Below are positions 18,158-27,391 of a stretch of 64,000 nucleotides of DNA, piece by piece. Origin of the DNA: JAIPDZ01 sp034522175 (GTDB taxonomy: Bacteria > Desulfobacterota > DSM-4660 > Desulfatiglandales > Desulfatiglandaceae). The stretch is taken from positions 1,736,001-1,800,000 of the forward strand of contig JAXHLQ010000001.1 in the NCBI GenBank assembly GCA_034522175.1. Direction: 5' to 3'. The first letter of the stretch is position 1, and the number at the start of each line of letters is the position of its first letter. The translations under genes and the position numbers were made by a program. The notes beneath the pieces are model-generated. The model worked only from the letters and a program-made list of their open reading frames with translations, was not told the DNA's origin and searched no databases.

Positions 18158-19369
18158 ATGACAGGAAGAATTTTTGGTTTGTTGGCGATGTTGGCAGGGA
18201 CATTGTGCTTGATGGGGGCTTCGGCGTTTGCCGGTGAGGTAAGGGGGGTCACAGATGATGAGGTCAAGATCGGCTGTCTCGTGGATTTCACCGGACCTGG
18301 AAAATATGCAGGGGCGCCCATTTCAGAGGCGTTCAGGGACTGTGTGGCCTGGGTTAACGACACGGGCGGCGTCAACGGCAGGAAAATCAAGCTGATCGTA
18401 GAGGACAACGGCATTATGCCCAATACCACCATGAAGGCGGCCAAAAAGGTCATTCTCAAGGACGGCATCTTCGCCTTGGGCTTCAATTTGGGGAGCGCGG
18501 GATCAAGCGCCATTCTCCCCTTGTGCGAGGAAAACCAGGTGGTCATGATGCCCCACGGGGCCAATCGGAAGTTTTTTGATCCGGGAAACAAGTGGGTATT
18601 CGTCCCCCACACCGTGCAATACAGCATGGCATCACGGGCCGTGGAGTATATCTTAGGGAAAAATCCTGAAGCGAAAATCGGGATGATCTACCAGGATGAC
18701 GGGTTCGGTAGAGAAGGCCTCGCGGGGGCACAGGCTGCGGCCAAATTCATGAAAACAAAGCTCGTCGAGACAGCTCCCTACAAGATGGGGACCATTGATT
18801 TCACCCCGCATATGAGCGCCATGAAGGCGGCCGGGGTAGACTTCATCGTATTGTGGACTTACCTCCCCCAATCGGCGGCGGTCATCAAGCAGAAGCTGAA
18901 AATGGGATGGGATGTGCCCCTTATTTCCAACAATACAACCGGTGTGCCTCCCCTCTTTGCCCTGGTGGGTGAGCATGCGAACGGGTATATGCTGGTGACC
19001 CCCTATGCCCCGGTCCATACCGACCGTCCCGGGATCAAGCGGGTAAAAGAAATCAACAAGAAGTACGGCAATCCTGAGAAGACCCTGGAAAACCCCATGT
19101 ACCCGGACTACCTCTATCTCGCCGGGTGGGGATACATTGAAAGCATGGTCGAAGGGCTCAGAAAGGCGGGGAGAGACCTGACCCCGGACGCCCTGGTGAA
19201 AGGGTTGGAGAGCATCAAAGATTACGACATGGGCGGCATGTGTCCCAATATCACATTCGGCCCCAAGCGACATGTGAGCAGCTTTTCGAGCCTGGTGCTC
19301 AGGGCCAACGGAAAGACCAAGCAGTTTGATATCATCGACGGGTTCAAAGAACCCAAGACGCCCCAATAG
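18158..19369 (+). CDS. livK: LIV-type ABC transporter substrate-binding protein
   Basis: A 403-residue periplasmic binding protein. The start at 18158 follows AAAGGAGG and gives a good signal peptide (about residues 1-26, cleavage after GASAFA). Then come DDEVKIGCLVDFTGP, VNGRKIKLIVEDNG and TIDFTPHMSAMKAAGVDFI, typical of type I fold SBPs that bind acids or amides. The family has diversified far beyond leucine/isoleucine/valine, and the acyl-CoA synthetase in the same operon suggests a carboxylic-acid substrate. It completes the livFG-fadD-livHMK operon. Confidence 0.9.
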   Translation: MTGRIFGLLAMLAGTLCLMGASAFAGEVRGVTDDEVKIGCLVDFTGPGKYAGAPISEAFRDCVAWVNDTGGVNGRKIKLIVEDNGIMPNTTMKAAKKVILKDGIFALGFNLGSAGSSAILPLCEENQVVMMPHGANRKFFDPGNKWVFVPHTVQYSMASRAVEYILGKNPEAKIGMIYQDDGFGREGLAGAQAAAKFMKTKLVETAPYKMGTIDFTPHMSAMKAAGVDFIVLWTYLPQSAAVIKQKLKMGWDVPLISNNTTGVPPLFALVGEHANGYMLVTPYAPVHTDRPGIKRVKEINKKYGNPEKTLENPMYPDYLYLAGWGYIESMVEGLRKAGRDLTPDALVKGLESIKDYDMGGMCPNITFGPKRHVSSFSSLVLRANGKTKQFDIIDGFKEPKTPQ

Positions 19370-19499
19370 AGTTGGCAGGGAATTAAGCCAAAGGTCGGAG
19401 AGGATCACCGGCGTAGGCTGGTTGATCCTCCAATTCTCCCAATAACGGAGACGAACCATTAGAAACAAATATCGAGCAACCATTAAGAATCAACGCGCC

Positions 19500-20448
19500 A
19501 TGAGCAACCAGGGACCAGGAACGAGCAACGAAAAACCCATAGCCACCCCCACCCGGATTGACACCGAGTTCACCCGGATGATCGGCGTGGACTATCCGAT
19601 TATCGGTGCGCCCATGTTTCTCATTTCCTACGAGGCGCTCGCCGTGGGTGTTGCCCGGGGAGGCGGTCTCGGGACCATTCCGTTGCCCAACTTCCGCACC
19701 GTGGGTGAACTGAAACAGACGCTTGCCCGCATCAGAGCGGAAACCGATAGGCCCATCGGCGTCAACATCCACGTCTCCGGGAAATTTCCGTGGAAAGAAC
19801 ATCTCGCGCTCTGTCTAAATTTCGGCGTTAAGTTTTTCATCACCTCCCTCGGAGATCCCCGGCTCATTCTCGATGATGTGCATGCCAGTGGGGGAAAGGT
19901 GTTTGCGGATGTCATCACCGTGGAACAGGGACTCAAGGCCCGGGACCGGGGGGTTGACGGCCTCATCGCAGTGGCCGACTCTGCCGGGGGACATGCCGGC
20001 AGGGACCCGCTCATGATTCTGGTTCCCTATCCTCAAGTCCAGGGTGGGTCTGCCGGTGATCGCCGCCGGAGGCATCAGTACCGGCGCTCAGATGGCGGCT
20101 TCCATGGCCCTCGGGGCCTGTGCGGTCATTACCGGAACACGCCTCATTGCCACCCCTGAGTCACGGGCCTCCGAAGACTATAAAAAAGCGGTCGTGGCTG
20201 CCGGGCCCGAAGCCATCGTCTGCACGGACCAGATTACCGGCAATCCGGCCAACTGGCTTAAAAGCAGCATTGAAGGCTTCAAAAAACGGCCTGAGATCGG
20301 ATCCGCAAAATGGCGGGATCTCTGGAGCGCCGGGAAAAGCGTTGCCCAGGCCGATGCCATAACGCCTGCTGAAACCGTCATTCGGGACATGGTCGCGGAA
20401 TACGCCTTGGTTTTAAGGAAAATGGGGCAGACCATCTGTGAACGCTAA
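19500..20448 (+). CDS. nitronate monooxygenase / NAD(P)H:flavin oxidoreductase-like protein (frameshifted)
   Basis: A TIM-barrel FMN protein of about 315 residues after correction: VDYPIIGAPMFLISYEAL at the N-terminus, LIAVADSAGGHAGRD (the flavin/active-site loop) and GLPVIAAGGISTGAQMAA (phosphate-binding). One extra C near 20031 (tatcctcaag) breaks the frame; removal gives VPYLKSRVGLPVIAAGG. The class was named 2-nitropropane dioxygenase, but anaerobe members include FMN enoyl-reductase (FabK-like) enzymes, and the lineage cannot be fixed by eye. It sits between the LIV operon and an acyl-CoA dehydrogenase, so an acyl-CoA redox role is plausible. Confidence 0.8.
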
Positions 20449-20470
20449 CCCATAAGGAGGCAAATAATTC

Positions 20471-21616
20471 ATGGACTATCGCTTTACAGAAGAACAGATC
20501 ATGCTCAGAGAGACGGTCAGGCGGTTTGTGGAAACCGAAATCCCTCGGGAGATGGCACAGGAGATTGATGAGAAGGATCAGTTTCCTCACGAACTGCTGC
20601 AGAAGCTCTGTGATCTGGGATTCATGGGCATGAACGTGTCGGAAGCCTATGGCGGTCAGGGAGGGGATGTTATCGATCAGATGATCTTCTACGAAGAGAT
20701 ATCCAAACGACTGCCGGTGCTGGCCTGGGCCGCCGGCAATATTCTTTTGTATGGAAACGAAATTATCGGGACCAATGGCAGTGACGCGCAGAAACAGAAA
20801 TATCTTCCGAAGCTGGCCCGGGGCGAGTTGAAATTCGCCTATGCCCTCACCGAGGCCAATGCGGGATCAGACGCAGCAAGCATACGGACCAAGGCCGTGA
20901 AGGATGGGGATCACTATATCATCAACGGCAGCAAGATGTTTATTACAGGAGCGGGTATCGCTGATATCGTGGTGACCAATACCCGCACGGCCGAATCCAA
21001 ATTCAAGGGCATCACCGATTTTCTGGTGGACACTCAATCAAAAGGGTTCAGCGCCACACCCATCCGCGATCTGGGGTATCGGGGATCCAATACCTGTGAG
21101 GTGTACTATGAGGATGTGAGGGTGCCTGAGGAAAATATTCTGGGGGGACCTGAAAGCCTTAATCAGGGATGGAAGCAGATGATGCGGCTCTTGAACGCGG
21201 AGCGGCTGGCGTTGTTTTCCTGTGCCCTGGGAATTGGTCAGGCGTCCCTGGATTATGCCCTCAACTACGCCAGGGAAAGGGAACAGTTCGGCCGTCCCAT
21301 CGGCAGCTTTCAGGCAATTACCCATATGCTGGTGGAAATGGCCACGGAACTGGAGGCGGCGAGATGGCTGGCGTACCATGCCGCATGGAAAGAAATCCAG
21401 GGGATGGACTGCGTCAAAGAGACCTCCATGTCCAAGTACTTCTGTGCTGAAACCGCCAAGAAGATTGCGCTACAGGGGGTGCAGATCCTTGGAGGGTATG
21501 GCTACACCATGGAGTATGATGCCCAGCGATTCCTGCGGGACGTCTTAATCCTCTCCATCGGCGGGGGTACCACTCAGATTCAGAAGAATATCATCGGCAA
21601 GCAGTTGGGGCTGTAG
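20471..21616 (+). CDS. acyl-CoA dehydrogenase
   Basis: The 381-residue flavoenzyme has ACAD landmarks FAYALTEANAGSDAASI, INGSKMFITGAG and LGGYGYTMEYDAQRFLRD. It makes an alpha,beta double bond in an acyl-CoA, passing electrons to ETF. The usual catalytic Glu in the YEGTxQIQ motif is absent (LSIGGGTTQIQ), while LLNAERLALF carries a Glu at the position used by isovaleryl-CoA and long-chain acyl-CoA dehydrogenases. This suggests a branched or bulky substrate. AAGGAGG precedes the start. It is followed by the thiolase-like, DUF35 and MaoC genes. Confidence 0.9.
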   Translation: MDYRFTEEQIMLRETVRRFVETEIPREMAQEIDEKDQFPHELLQKLCDLGFMGMNVSEAYGGQGGDVIDQMIFYEEISKRLPVLAWAAGNILLYGNEIIGTNGSDAQKQKYLPKLARGELKFAYALTEANAGSDAASIRTKAVKDGDHYIINGSKMFITGAGIADIVVTNTRTAESKFKGITDFLVDTQSKGFSATPIRDLGYRGSNTCEVYYEDVRVPEENILGGPESLNQGWKQMMRLLNAERLALFSCALGIGQASLDYALNYAREREQFGRPIGSFQAITHMLVEMATELEAARWLAYHAAWKEIQGMDCVKETSMSKYFCAETAKKIALQGVQILGGYGYTMEYDAQRFLRDVLILSIGGGTTQIQKNIIGKQLGL

Positions 21617-21686
21617 AGAGAACCATGTCAGTCTTATAATGGGCGCAATGTCATGAATGCCCACGGATAAACAAAGGAGGTCTTGA

Positions 21687-22871
21687 ATGAGTGATTTGAA
21701 AGGGAAGGTAGCCATTGTCGGTATCGGCGAGGTCCCCACCGGCCGATTTCCTGAAAAGGCGGCCATCTATCATGCCATGGAATCGGCCAAGCGGGCCATA
21801 CGGGATTCGGGGCTCGATAAGGATGACATCGATTATTGCATGCCCACCGCGGCCCTGTTCAGTCCTCCCTTTAATACGGAGCTGGTGACCTGCCGTATTG
21901 TGGAAGAGCTGGGTCTCAAGAACTGCAAAAAAAACTGTCAGGTATTCGCCGGCGGTTCCAGCAGCAGTTGCGGTCTGGAACTGGCCGCAAGCCTCATCCA
22001 CAGCAGGGCTGCCAAGAACGTCCTCTTTGTCCACGCGGACAAGCTGGGCACCGGGGTGACGGCCCAGGGCGGGATTGATCTCTTCTCCACCGCAGGGATG
22101 TCACTGGAATGGGAGGTGCCCTACGGGCAGCACTATTCGTCCATCGCGGCGTTGACCACCACGCGGTACCAGTACGAGACCGGGTGCACGGATGAGCAGT
22201 TGGCGGCGGTGTGCGTATCCAACCGCAAATGGGCGGAGCTGAACCCGCACGCCTTTTTCAGAAAACCCCTGACCATCGAAGAGGTCATGGCCTCCAAGAT
22301 GTTGTCCACCCCGCTTCGGGCCAAGGAGTCCAACATGCTCTTTGACGGCGGTTCCGCATTTGTGGTGACCTTGGCCGAGCGGGCCAGGGATCTGCCCAAT
22401 AAGCCGGTGTACCTGTTGGGGGAAAGCGGGGTGGTCACCCATTTTGTCTTTTCCCAGGAACCGGATGTCACGCGCTTCGGTTGGGCCAAAGCAGGGAAAG
22501 AGGCTTTTGAGGAGGCGGGCCTCACGCCCGAAGATATCGATGTAGCTGAGATCTATGACTCCTACCCGGTATACCAGCTCATCGGATTCGAGGAACTGGG
22601 GTTCTGCGAACGGGGCGAGGCCGGGGAGATATTCATGAGAGGGGATACCTGGCCCGGCGGCAGGATACCGACCACCACCGATGGGGGGATGCTTTCAAAG
22701 GGCCATATCGGTGCGGGAGGGGCCGTCTCTCTTTTGGTGGAGGCCGCGCGTCAGCTCATGGGGAAGGCAGGGGAACGGCAGGTGGAAGGGGCCCGGTTTG
22801 CCGTTAAGACAGGGACCGGCGGCACCTACATGGACGCACAGGTCACGATTCTGGGAACCGAGATCCCTTAA
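21687..22871 (+). CDS. SCP2-type thiolase-like protein lacking the nucleophilic Cys
   Basis: A 394-residue thiolase-fold protein of the SCPx/archaeal class: GKVAIVGIGEVPTGRFP, AEIYDSYPVYQLIGFEELGF, and the C-terminal GGMLSKGHIGAGGAVSLLVE. Where thiolases have the nucleophilic Cys (CASG), this protein reads AGGSSSSCGLELAASLI, with Gly/Ser at the site. That resembles Ltp2-type retro-aldolases of steroid side-chain degradation, which also need a DUF35 partner; a DUF35 gene follows by nine bases. Catalysis by retro-aldol cleavage rather than thiolysis is inference. Start after AAAGGAGG. Confidence 0.8.
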   Translation: MSDLKGKVAIVGIGEVPTGRFPEKAAIYHAMESAKRAIRDSGLDKDDIDYCMPTAALFSPPFNTELVTCRIVEELGLKNCKKNCQVFAGGSSSSCGLELAASLIHSRAAKNVLFVHADKLGTGVTAQGGIDLFSTAGMSLEWEVPYGQHYSSIAALTTTRYQYETGCTDEQLAAVCVSNRKWAELNPHAFFRKPLTIEEVMASKMLSTPLRAKESNMLFDGGSAFVVTLAERARDLPNKPVYLLGESGVVTHFVFSQEPDVTRFGWAKAGKEAFEEAGLTPEDIDVAEIYDSYPVYQLIGFEELGFCERGEAGEIFMRGDTWPGGRIPTTTDGGMLSKGHIGAGGAVSLLVEAARQLMGKAGERQVEGARFAVKTGTGGTYMDAQVTILGTEIP

Positions 22872-22880
22872 GAAAGGAGA

Positions 22881-23300
22881 ATGGAAATGGAAACACCCCA
22901 AAAACCCGTACCGGTGGTCAATCCATGGGCAAAGCCCTTCTGGGAAGCCACAAGGGAAGGAAAGCTGATCATCCAGAAATGTGACGATTGCCAGGCATAC
23001 GTATTCTATCCGAGAACCGCCTGCCCCCACTGCTTCTCAGACAATCTGGGCTGGGTTGAGGCCTCGGGCAAGGGCACCATCTACAGCTTTACGGTTGTGG
23101 AGAATAACGCCCCATCGGCGTTCCTTGCGGACATGCCCTTTGTGATCGCCATGATCGATCTTGAAGAGGGGGTCCGGATGCTGTCCAACATCGTGGACTG
23201 CGAGCCCGAGAACCTCCGGTGCGACATGCCGGTGGAGGTGACCTTCGAGAAACTGAATGATGAATTCACGCTGCCCATGTTCAGCCCCTCAAAGGAATAG
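22881..23300 (+). CDS. DUF35 zinc-ribbon/OB-fold protein, partner of the thiolase-like protein
   Basis: This 139-residue protein has an N-terminal helix (NPWAKPFWEATREGKLI), a rubredoxin-like zinc ribbon with CDDC and CPHC pairs about residues 34-53, and an OB-fold (GKGTIYSFTVVENNAP). DUF35 proteins bind thiolase-fold enzymes and are needed for acyl-CoA binding, as with ChsH2 and Ltp2. It is directly downstream of the Cys-less thiolase-like gene and upstream of a MaoC gene. Two ATGs (22881, 22887) are possible starts. Confidence 0.88.
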   Translation: MEMETPQKPVPVVNPWAKPFWEATREGKLIIQKCDDCQAYVFYPRTACPHCFSDNLGWVEASGKGTIYSFTVVENNAPSAFLADMPFVIAMIDLEEGVRMLSNIVDCEPENLRCDMPVEVTFEKLNDEFTLPMFSPSKE

Positions 23301-23378
23301 GATAGCGCCCTTCGGCCATTTTGTGTTTTCGCTTTTCATTGGCGAAAAAGATGCATTCAACAGAGAGGACATTACCAC

Positions 23379-23828
23379 ATGGAGCACAGCAAGTACGGAG
23401 ACGATTTCAATGTGGGGGATATCTATACCACGGCCGCCATTACCATGACGGAGACCCACGTGGTCAACTGGGCCGGGCTGACCATGGATTTCTACCCATT
23501 GCATATGGATAAGGAGTACGCCGCCAGGACCCAGTTCAAGGAGCGGCTGGTGCACGGTCCCCTGATCTTTGCCATGGCCGTGGGCCTGGTGGGTTCGGCA
23601 GGGTTCGCGGGGGATTCGGCCGTGGCGTGGCTGGGTGCGGACAACATGAAGATGCTCAAACCCGTCAGAATCGGGGACACCATTACCGTGGTGGTAGAGG
23701 TCCTGGAGAAGCAACCCACCGGCAAGCCGGATAAGGGGATTCAGGTATGGCGGTACACGGTCAATAATCAGCAAAACGAAGCGGTCATGGTATTTGACTA
23801 CAAGATGATGTTTCACATGCGCACCTGA
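23379..23828 (+). CDS. MaoC-like hydratase/dehydratase
   Basis: The 149-residue hot-dog-fold protein contains NWAGLTMDFYPLHMDKEYA, where Asp and His five residues apart match the R-hydratase-type catalytic pair, and RLVHGPLIFAMAVGL, typical of MaoC proteins. It would add water to an enoyl-CoA. With the acyl-CoA dehydrogenase before it and the thiolase-like/DUF35 pair it makes a complete dehydrogenate-hydrate-cleave set. In the gap before it, TTTTCGC/GCGAAAA (about 23333-23349) forms a small hairpin, without a T-run. Confidence 0.88.
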   Translation: MEHSKYGDDFNVGDIYTTAAITMTETHVVNWAGLTMDFYPLHMDKEYAARTQFKERLVHGPLIFAMAVGLVGSAGFAGDSAVAWLGADNMKMLKPVRIGDTITVVVEVLEKQPTGKPDKGIQVWRYTVNNQQNEAVMVFDYKMMFHMRT

Positions 23829-23947
23829 GAATGGACACACGGTTTGTTTTTAAACATGCGCCCAAATGCCTGTGATTCGCCATCAACCATTTTTCAGCAG
23901 GACAACGCCGCGCCATCTTCAGGATCATCGAACGAGGAGGATCAGCA

Positions 23948-25539
23948 ATGATAGGAATGACCATTGGGGAGTTATATGATCGCTGTGTTGACTTCTATGG
24001 TGATAAGACCGCGGTCACCATGAATGACCGGTCTTACACGTACAATGACGTGGGCAACAAGGCCGATGCACTCCTGACTGCCCTGCAGAACCTGGGGCTC
24101 AAAAAGGGCGATAAAATCGCCTTTCTGATGGTCAACTGTCCGGAGTATGTTTTCTGCGAGTATGCAGTGGCCAAGAGCGGATGCATCCGGGTTCCGCTGG
24201 CCGTGCTTCTGACCTCCAACGATCATATTTATATGATGAACCAGGCGGAGTGCACCGCCCTGATCTACCATGAAAATTTGGCGTCACGGGTTGAGGAGAT
24301 GATGCCGCATCTGAAAACGGTCAAACACTTTATCCGTGCAGGTAACGATCCTGACGATCTGATGGACGGGCATCTAAACCTTGAATCGCTTGTAGCAGAG
24401 ACCCAGCCCAAACCCCGACCCGTGGCCATCGATCCGGAGGACCTGGTGGGCATTTACTATACGGGGGGACTACGGGAAAACCCAAAGGGGTGATGCTCTC
24501 TCACCGTGCGTGGGTGTACACCGTCCTCATCGAGATGCTGGACCTGGGATTTGGCTGGAAGGAAACGTTTCTCTATCCCACCCCCCTGACCCATGCGGGC
24601 GGGTGTCTCATGCTGCCGGTTCTTCTGAGGGGGCGCTGCGTGATCATCGATCACTTTGAACCGCGCCTTTTCCTGGAAACCATAGAAAAGGAACAGGTGA
24701 CCATGACCTTCCTGGTGCCCACCATGATCTATGTCCTGTTGGATTACCCGGATCTGAAAAAATACAATCTCAGCAGCATCCGGAATATAATCTATGGGGC
24801 GTCGGCCATTGCCCCGGATCGCCTCAAGCAGGCGCTCAACACCTTTGGTCCGGTGATGACCCAGCTGTTTGGTCAGACCGAGGCCCCCATGATGATCAGT
24901 GCCCTCTCCAAGGAGGAACATGTGGTTGAGGATCCAAAACGGGAGATGGAGATCCTCAGTTCTGCGGGAAGGCCCACCTTCCATGCCCAGATCAAACTCA
25001 TCAGCGACGACGGCAACGAGGTCAAAAGGGGCAAATCCGGCGAAGTGGTCGTCAAATGCGCCAACATCATGCACGGTTATTACAAGAACCCGGAAGCCAC
25101 CGCCGAGACCATCAAAGAGGGATGGCTCTATACGGGTGATGTGGCGAGACAGGATCATGAGGGGTTCTTATACATTGTGGACCGAAAAAAGGACATGATC
25201 GTCAGCGGCGGTTTCAATATCTTCCCGAGGGAGATTGAGGATGTCCTTTTCGAACATCCGTCTGTCAAGGGGGCGGCGGTTATCGGCGTTCCGCACGACA
25301 AATGGGGGGAAGAGGTCAAGGGGATTGTGGTGATTCATGAAGGAAAAGCCGCATCCCAGGAAGAGCTCATCGCCTTTGTCAAAGAACGGAAAGGAAGCCT
25401 CATGGCCCCCAAGACCATTGAGTTCTGGGACGAGATCCCTTTGACCAATCTGGGCAAGGTGGACAAAAAGGCCATCCGGGCCGGATTCTGGGAGGGGAAA
25501 GACCGGTGGTGTCTTAGCGTCGGTCTTCGAAGCCCATAA
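23948..25539 (+). CDS. acyl-CoA synthetase (AMP-forming), medium-chain/aromatic type (frameshifted)
   Basis: The corrected protein is about 530 residues. Motifs are YYTGG-TTGKPKGVMLSH (split by the frameshift), GQTEAPMMI (A5), YTGDVARQDHEGFLYIVDRK (A7) and LTNLGKVDKKAIR with the A10 lysine. It activates a carboxylic acid to its CoA thioester. The frame breaks near 24465 inside a G run (tatacggggggac): seven Gs restore the P-loop. It differs from the long-chain type enzyme at 14265 and may act on a second substrate or on a later, shortened acid. Start ATG after GAGGAGG. Confidence 0.88.
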
Positions 25540-25561
25540 TCCATTGAGGGAACCAGGCACA

Positions 25562-25890
25562 GTGACCAAAAGCTATACCCACGAACTGAATCGGGAAATC
25601 CGCTCCATTTCAGGAAGATATGAACTGGACAGGAAGAAAGGGTGCATATCGCCGGGCATATGATCCTCTATGCCGTGGGTAACGCCATGGTGGACAGTTC
25701 CTGTTGCGGGGTGTGGGGGTGCCGGTTTGCGCTGGTGCCGGGAGTTGTGGTTCAGTTTAAGTGCAAAACAGATTCGGCTCAAAACCCGGTCAGCATCGTC
25801 GAACCGATACATGACCAAGCCATTCGAAAGGAGATCGTCCAACATCTTGAAAAGACCGAATGGGTCACTCAGGTCCGGTTTTGGGAATAA
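25562..25890 (+). CDS. small Cys-rich hypothetical protein (frameshifted)
   Basis: Starting at GTG 25562 and adding one G at the run near 25640, the reading is MTKSYTHELNREI...ELDRKKG joined to VHIAGHMILYAVGNAM VDSSCCGVWGCRF and ending EKTEWVTQVRFWE, 109 residues. The centre has a Cys-Cys-x3-Cys cluster beside a hydrophobic stretch. There is no signal peptide. I do not recognise the family. It sits between an acyl-CoA synthetase and an HMG-CoA-synthase-like gene in the same direction with short gaps, so it is probably co-expressed with them. The upstream part depends on the frame correction. Confidence 0.5.
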
Positions 25891-25933
25891 ACGCCAGAGG
25901 CGTTGAGAAACCATTCAAAAAACGGAGGAGACA

Positions 25934-27348
25934 ATGATAGGAATTAAGTCATATGGGGTCTATCTCCCGTACTATCGCCTGAACCGTGCGGAGATCGGAA
26001 AATACTGGGGGAGCTATCAGCTCCCCGGAGAAAAGGCCGTGGCGAATTTTGATGAGGATACACCGTCCATGGGCGTTGAAGCGTGTCGGGATTGCCTGAA
26101 AGACACACGCAGAGATGACATTGAAGGGCTCTACTTCGCCTCAACCACATTTCCTTACGCAGAGAAACAGAATGCCGCCGTTGTGGCCGGAGCCCTCGAT
26201 ATTCCCCGGACCGCAATGACCATTGACATATCCGGGTCCCTCAGATCCGGAAGCAATGCAGTGAAACTGGCAATGGATACCGTGAGCGGGGGCGGGTCCA
26301 AGGAGATCCTGGTTTGTGCGTCGGATCTTCGGCTGGCCCTTCCCAACGGCCAAAAGGAACTCGAATTCGGAGATGGCGCTGCGGCATTTCTGATCGGGAA
26401 TTCCGATCTCATCGCCACCATTGACGGCACCTATACCACGAACAATGAGATCTATGATGTGTACCGGCCCGCCGAGGAACGGTTCGTTTTGTCCTGGGAA
26501 GATCGCTTTGTGAGGGAAAAGGGATACAGACAGGTGGTCATTGAAACCGTTACAGCTGCACTAAAGGATTTTGGGATGTCCCCGGATGATTTCACCCGGG
26601 CCGTCTTTTATGCACCGAACCCGGGCCATCTCAAGGGCGTGGCCAAGAAACTGGGATTTGATCCGAAGACCCAGGCCGTGGATACCCTTTGGGGTGCAAC
26701 GGGCAACCTGGGATCGGCTCACGCCATGGTCCTCCTGGCAGGAGCGCTGGAGGCGTCTAAACCGGGAGATCGGCTCTTGTGGGTCACGTACGGGGACGGG
26801 TGTGATGTCATGCACCTGACTGTCACCGAAAAGATCACCAAAATACAGAAAAAGGGGAGCGTCAAGCGGATGCTCAGTTCAAAGGCCGGCACCACATACC
26901 AGAAATACCTGCGCTGGCGGGACATACTCGCCACGGAGCCGCCCATGAGACCGCGCACCGAGCCGGCATCAGCCGTGGCCCTGTACCGGGACCGAAAATG
27001 CGGTCTGGCCCTGAATGGATCCAAATGCAGGACCTGCGGGACCATTCAGTACCCGGTTCAACGGATTTGCATGGATTGCCGCAGCAAAGACGATTTTGAG
27101 TACTATTCATTCGAGGACAAACAGGGAAAAACCGCCACATTCTGTCATGACAACCTAGCGGTTTCTCCGGATCCCCCCACCACGCTTGCCGCAGTCGATT
27201 TCGAAGGCGGGGGACGGATCATGATGGACGTCACCGACCGGGATCCAACGGACATACAGGTGGGCACGCCCTGGAGCCCACCTTCAGGAAATTTCGAAAA
27301 ACCAACGGCGTCCAGGTCTACTGGTGGAAATCCAGGCCCATTCGATAA
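25934..27348 (+). CDS. HMG-CoA synthase-like protein fused to a DUF35 domain (frameshifted near the end)
   Basis: The first about 340 residues resemble archaeal-type 3-hydroxy-3-methylglutaryl-CoA synthase and KAS III-like proteins (MIGIKSYGVYLPYYRL, FDEDTPSMGVEACRDCL, GDGAAAFLIG). A zinc ribbon follows (CRTCGTIQYPVQRICMDC) with a DUF35 OB-fold. The expected catalytic Cys lies in a segment here reading TIDISGSLRSGSNAVKLA, with no Cys, so it may not be a true synthase. A missing C near 27270 shifts the frame; corrected, the protein ends KTNGVQVYWWKSRPIR at 27348 (471 residues). In archaea a similar gene pairs with thiolase and DUF35; here a thiolase gene follows. Confidence 0.78.
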
Positions 27349-27391
27349 ACAACGAACGCCATTACTCAACAGGATTGGAGGTTGAATCCAC

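Noticed and set aside
19400..19440. Hairpin GAGGATCA/TGATCCTC as terminator after livK
   Set aside because: An 8-bp stem exists but the loop is long (25 bases) and no T-run follows.
23340..23358. Sigma-54-like word TGGCGA-N5-ATGCA before the MaoC gene
   Set aside because: Spacing fits, but three conserved positions differ and no enhancer is near.
24440..24500. Programmed frameshift in the acyl-CoA synthetase
   Set aside because: Although the slip occurs in a G run, similar slips hit at least thirteen other unrelated genes in the window, including dnaA and purL, so sequencing error is simpler.
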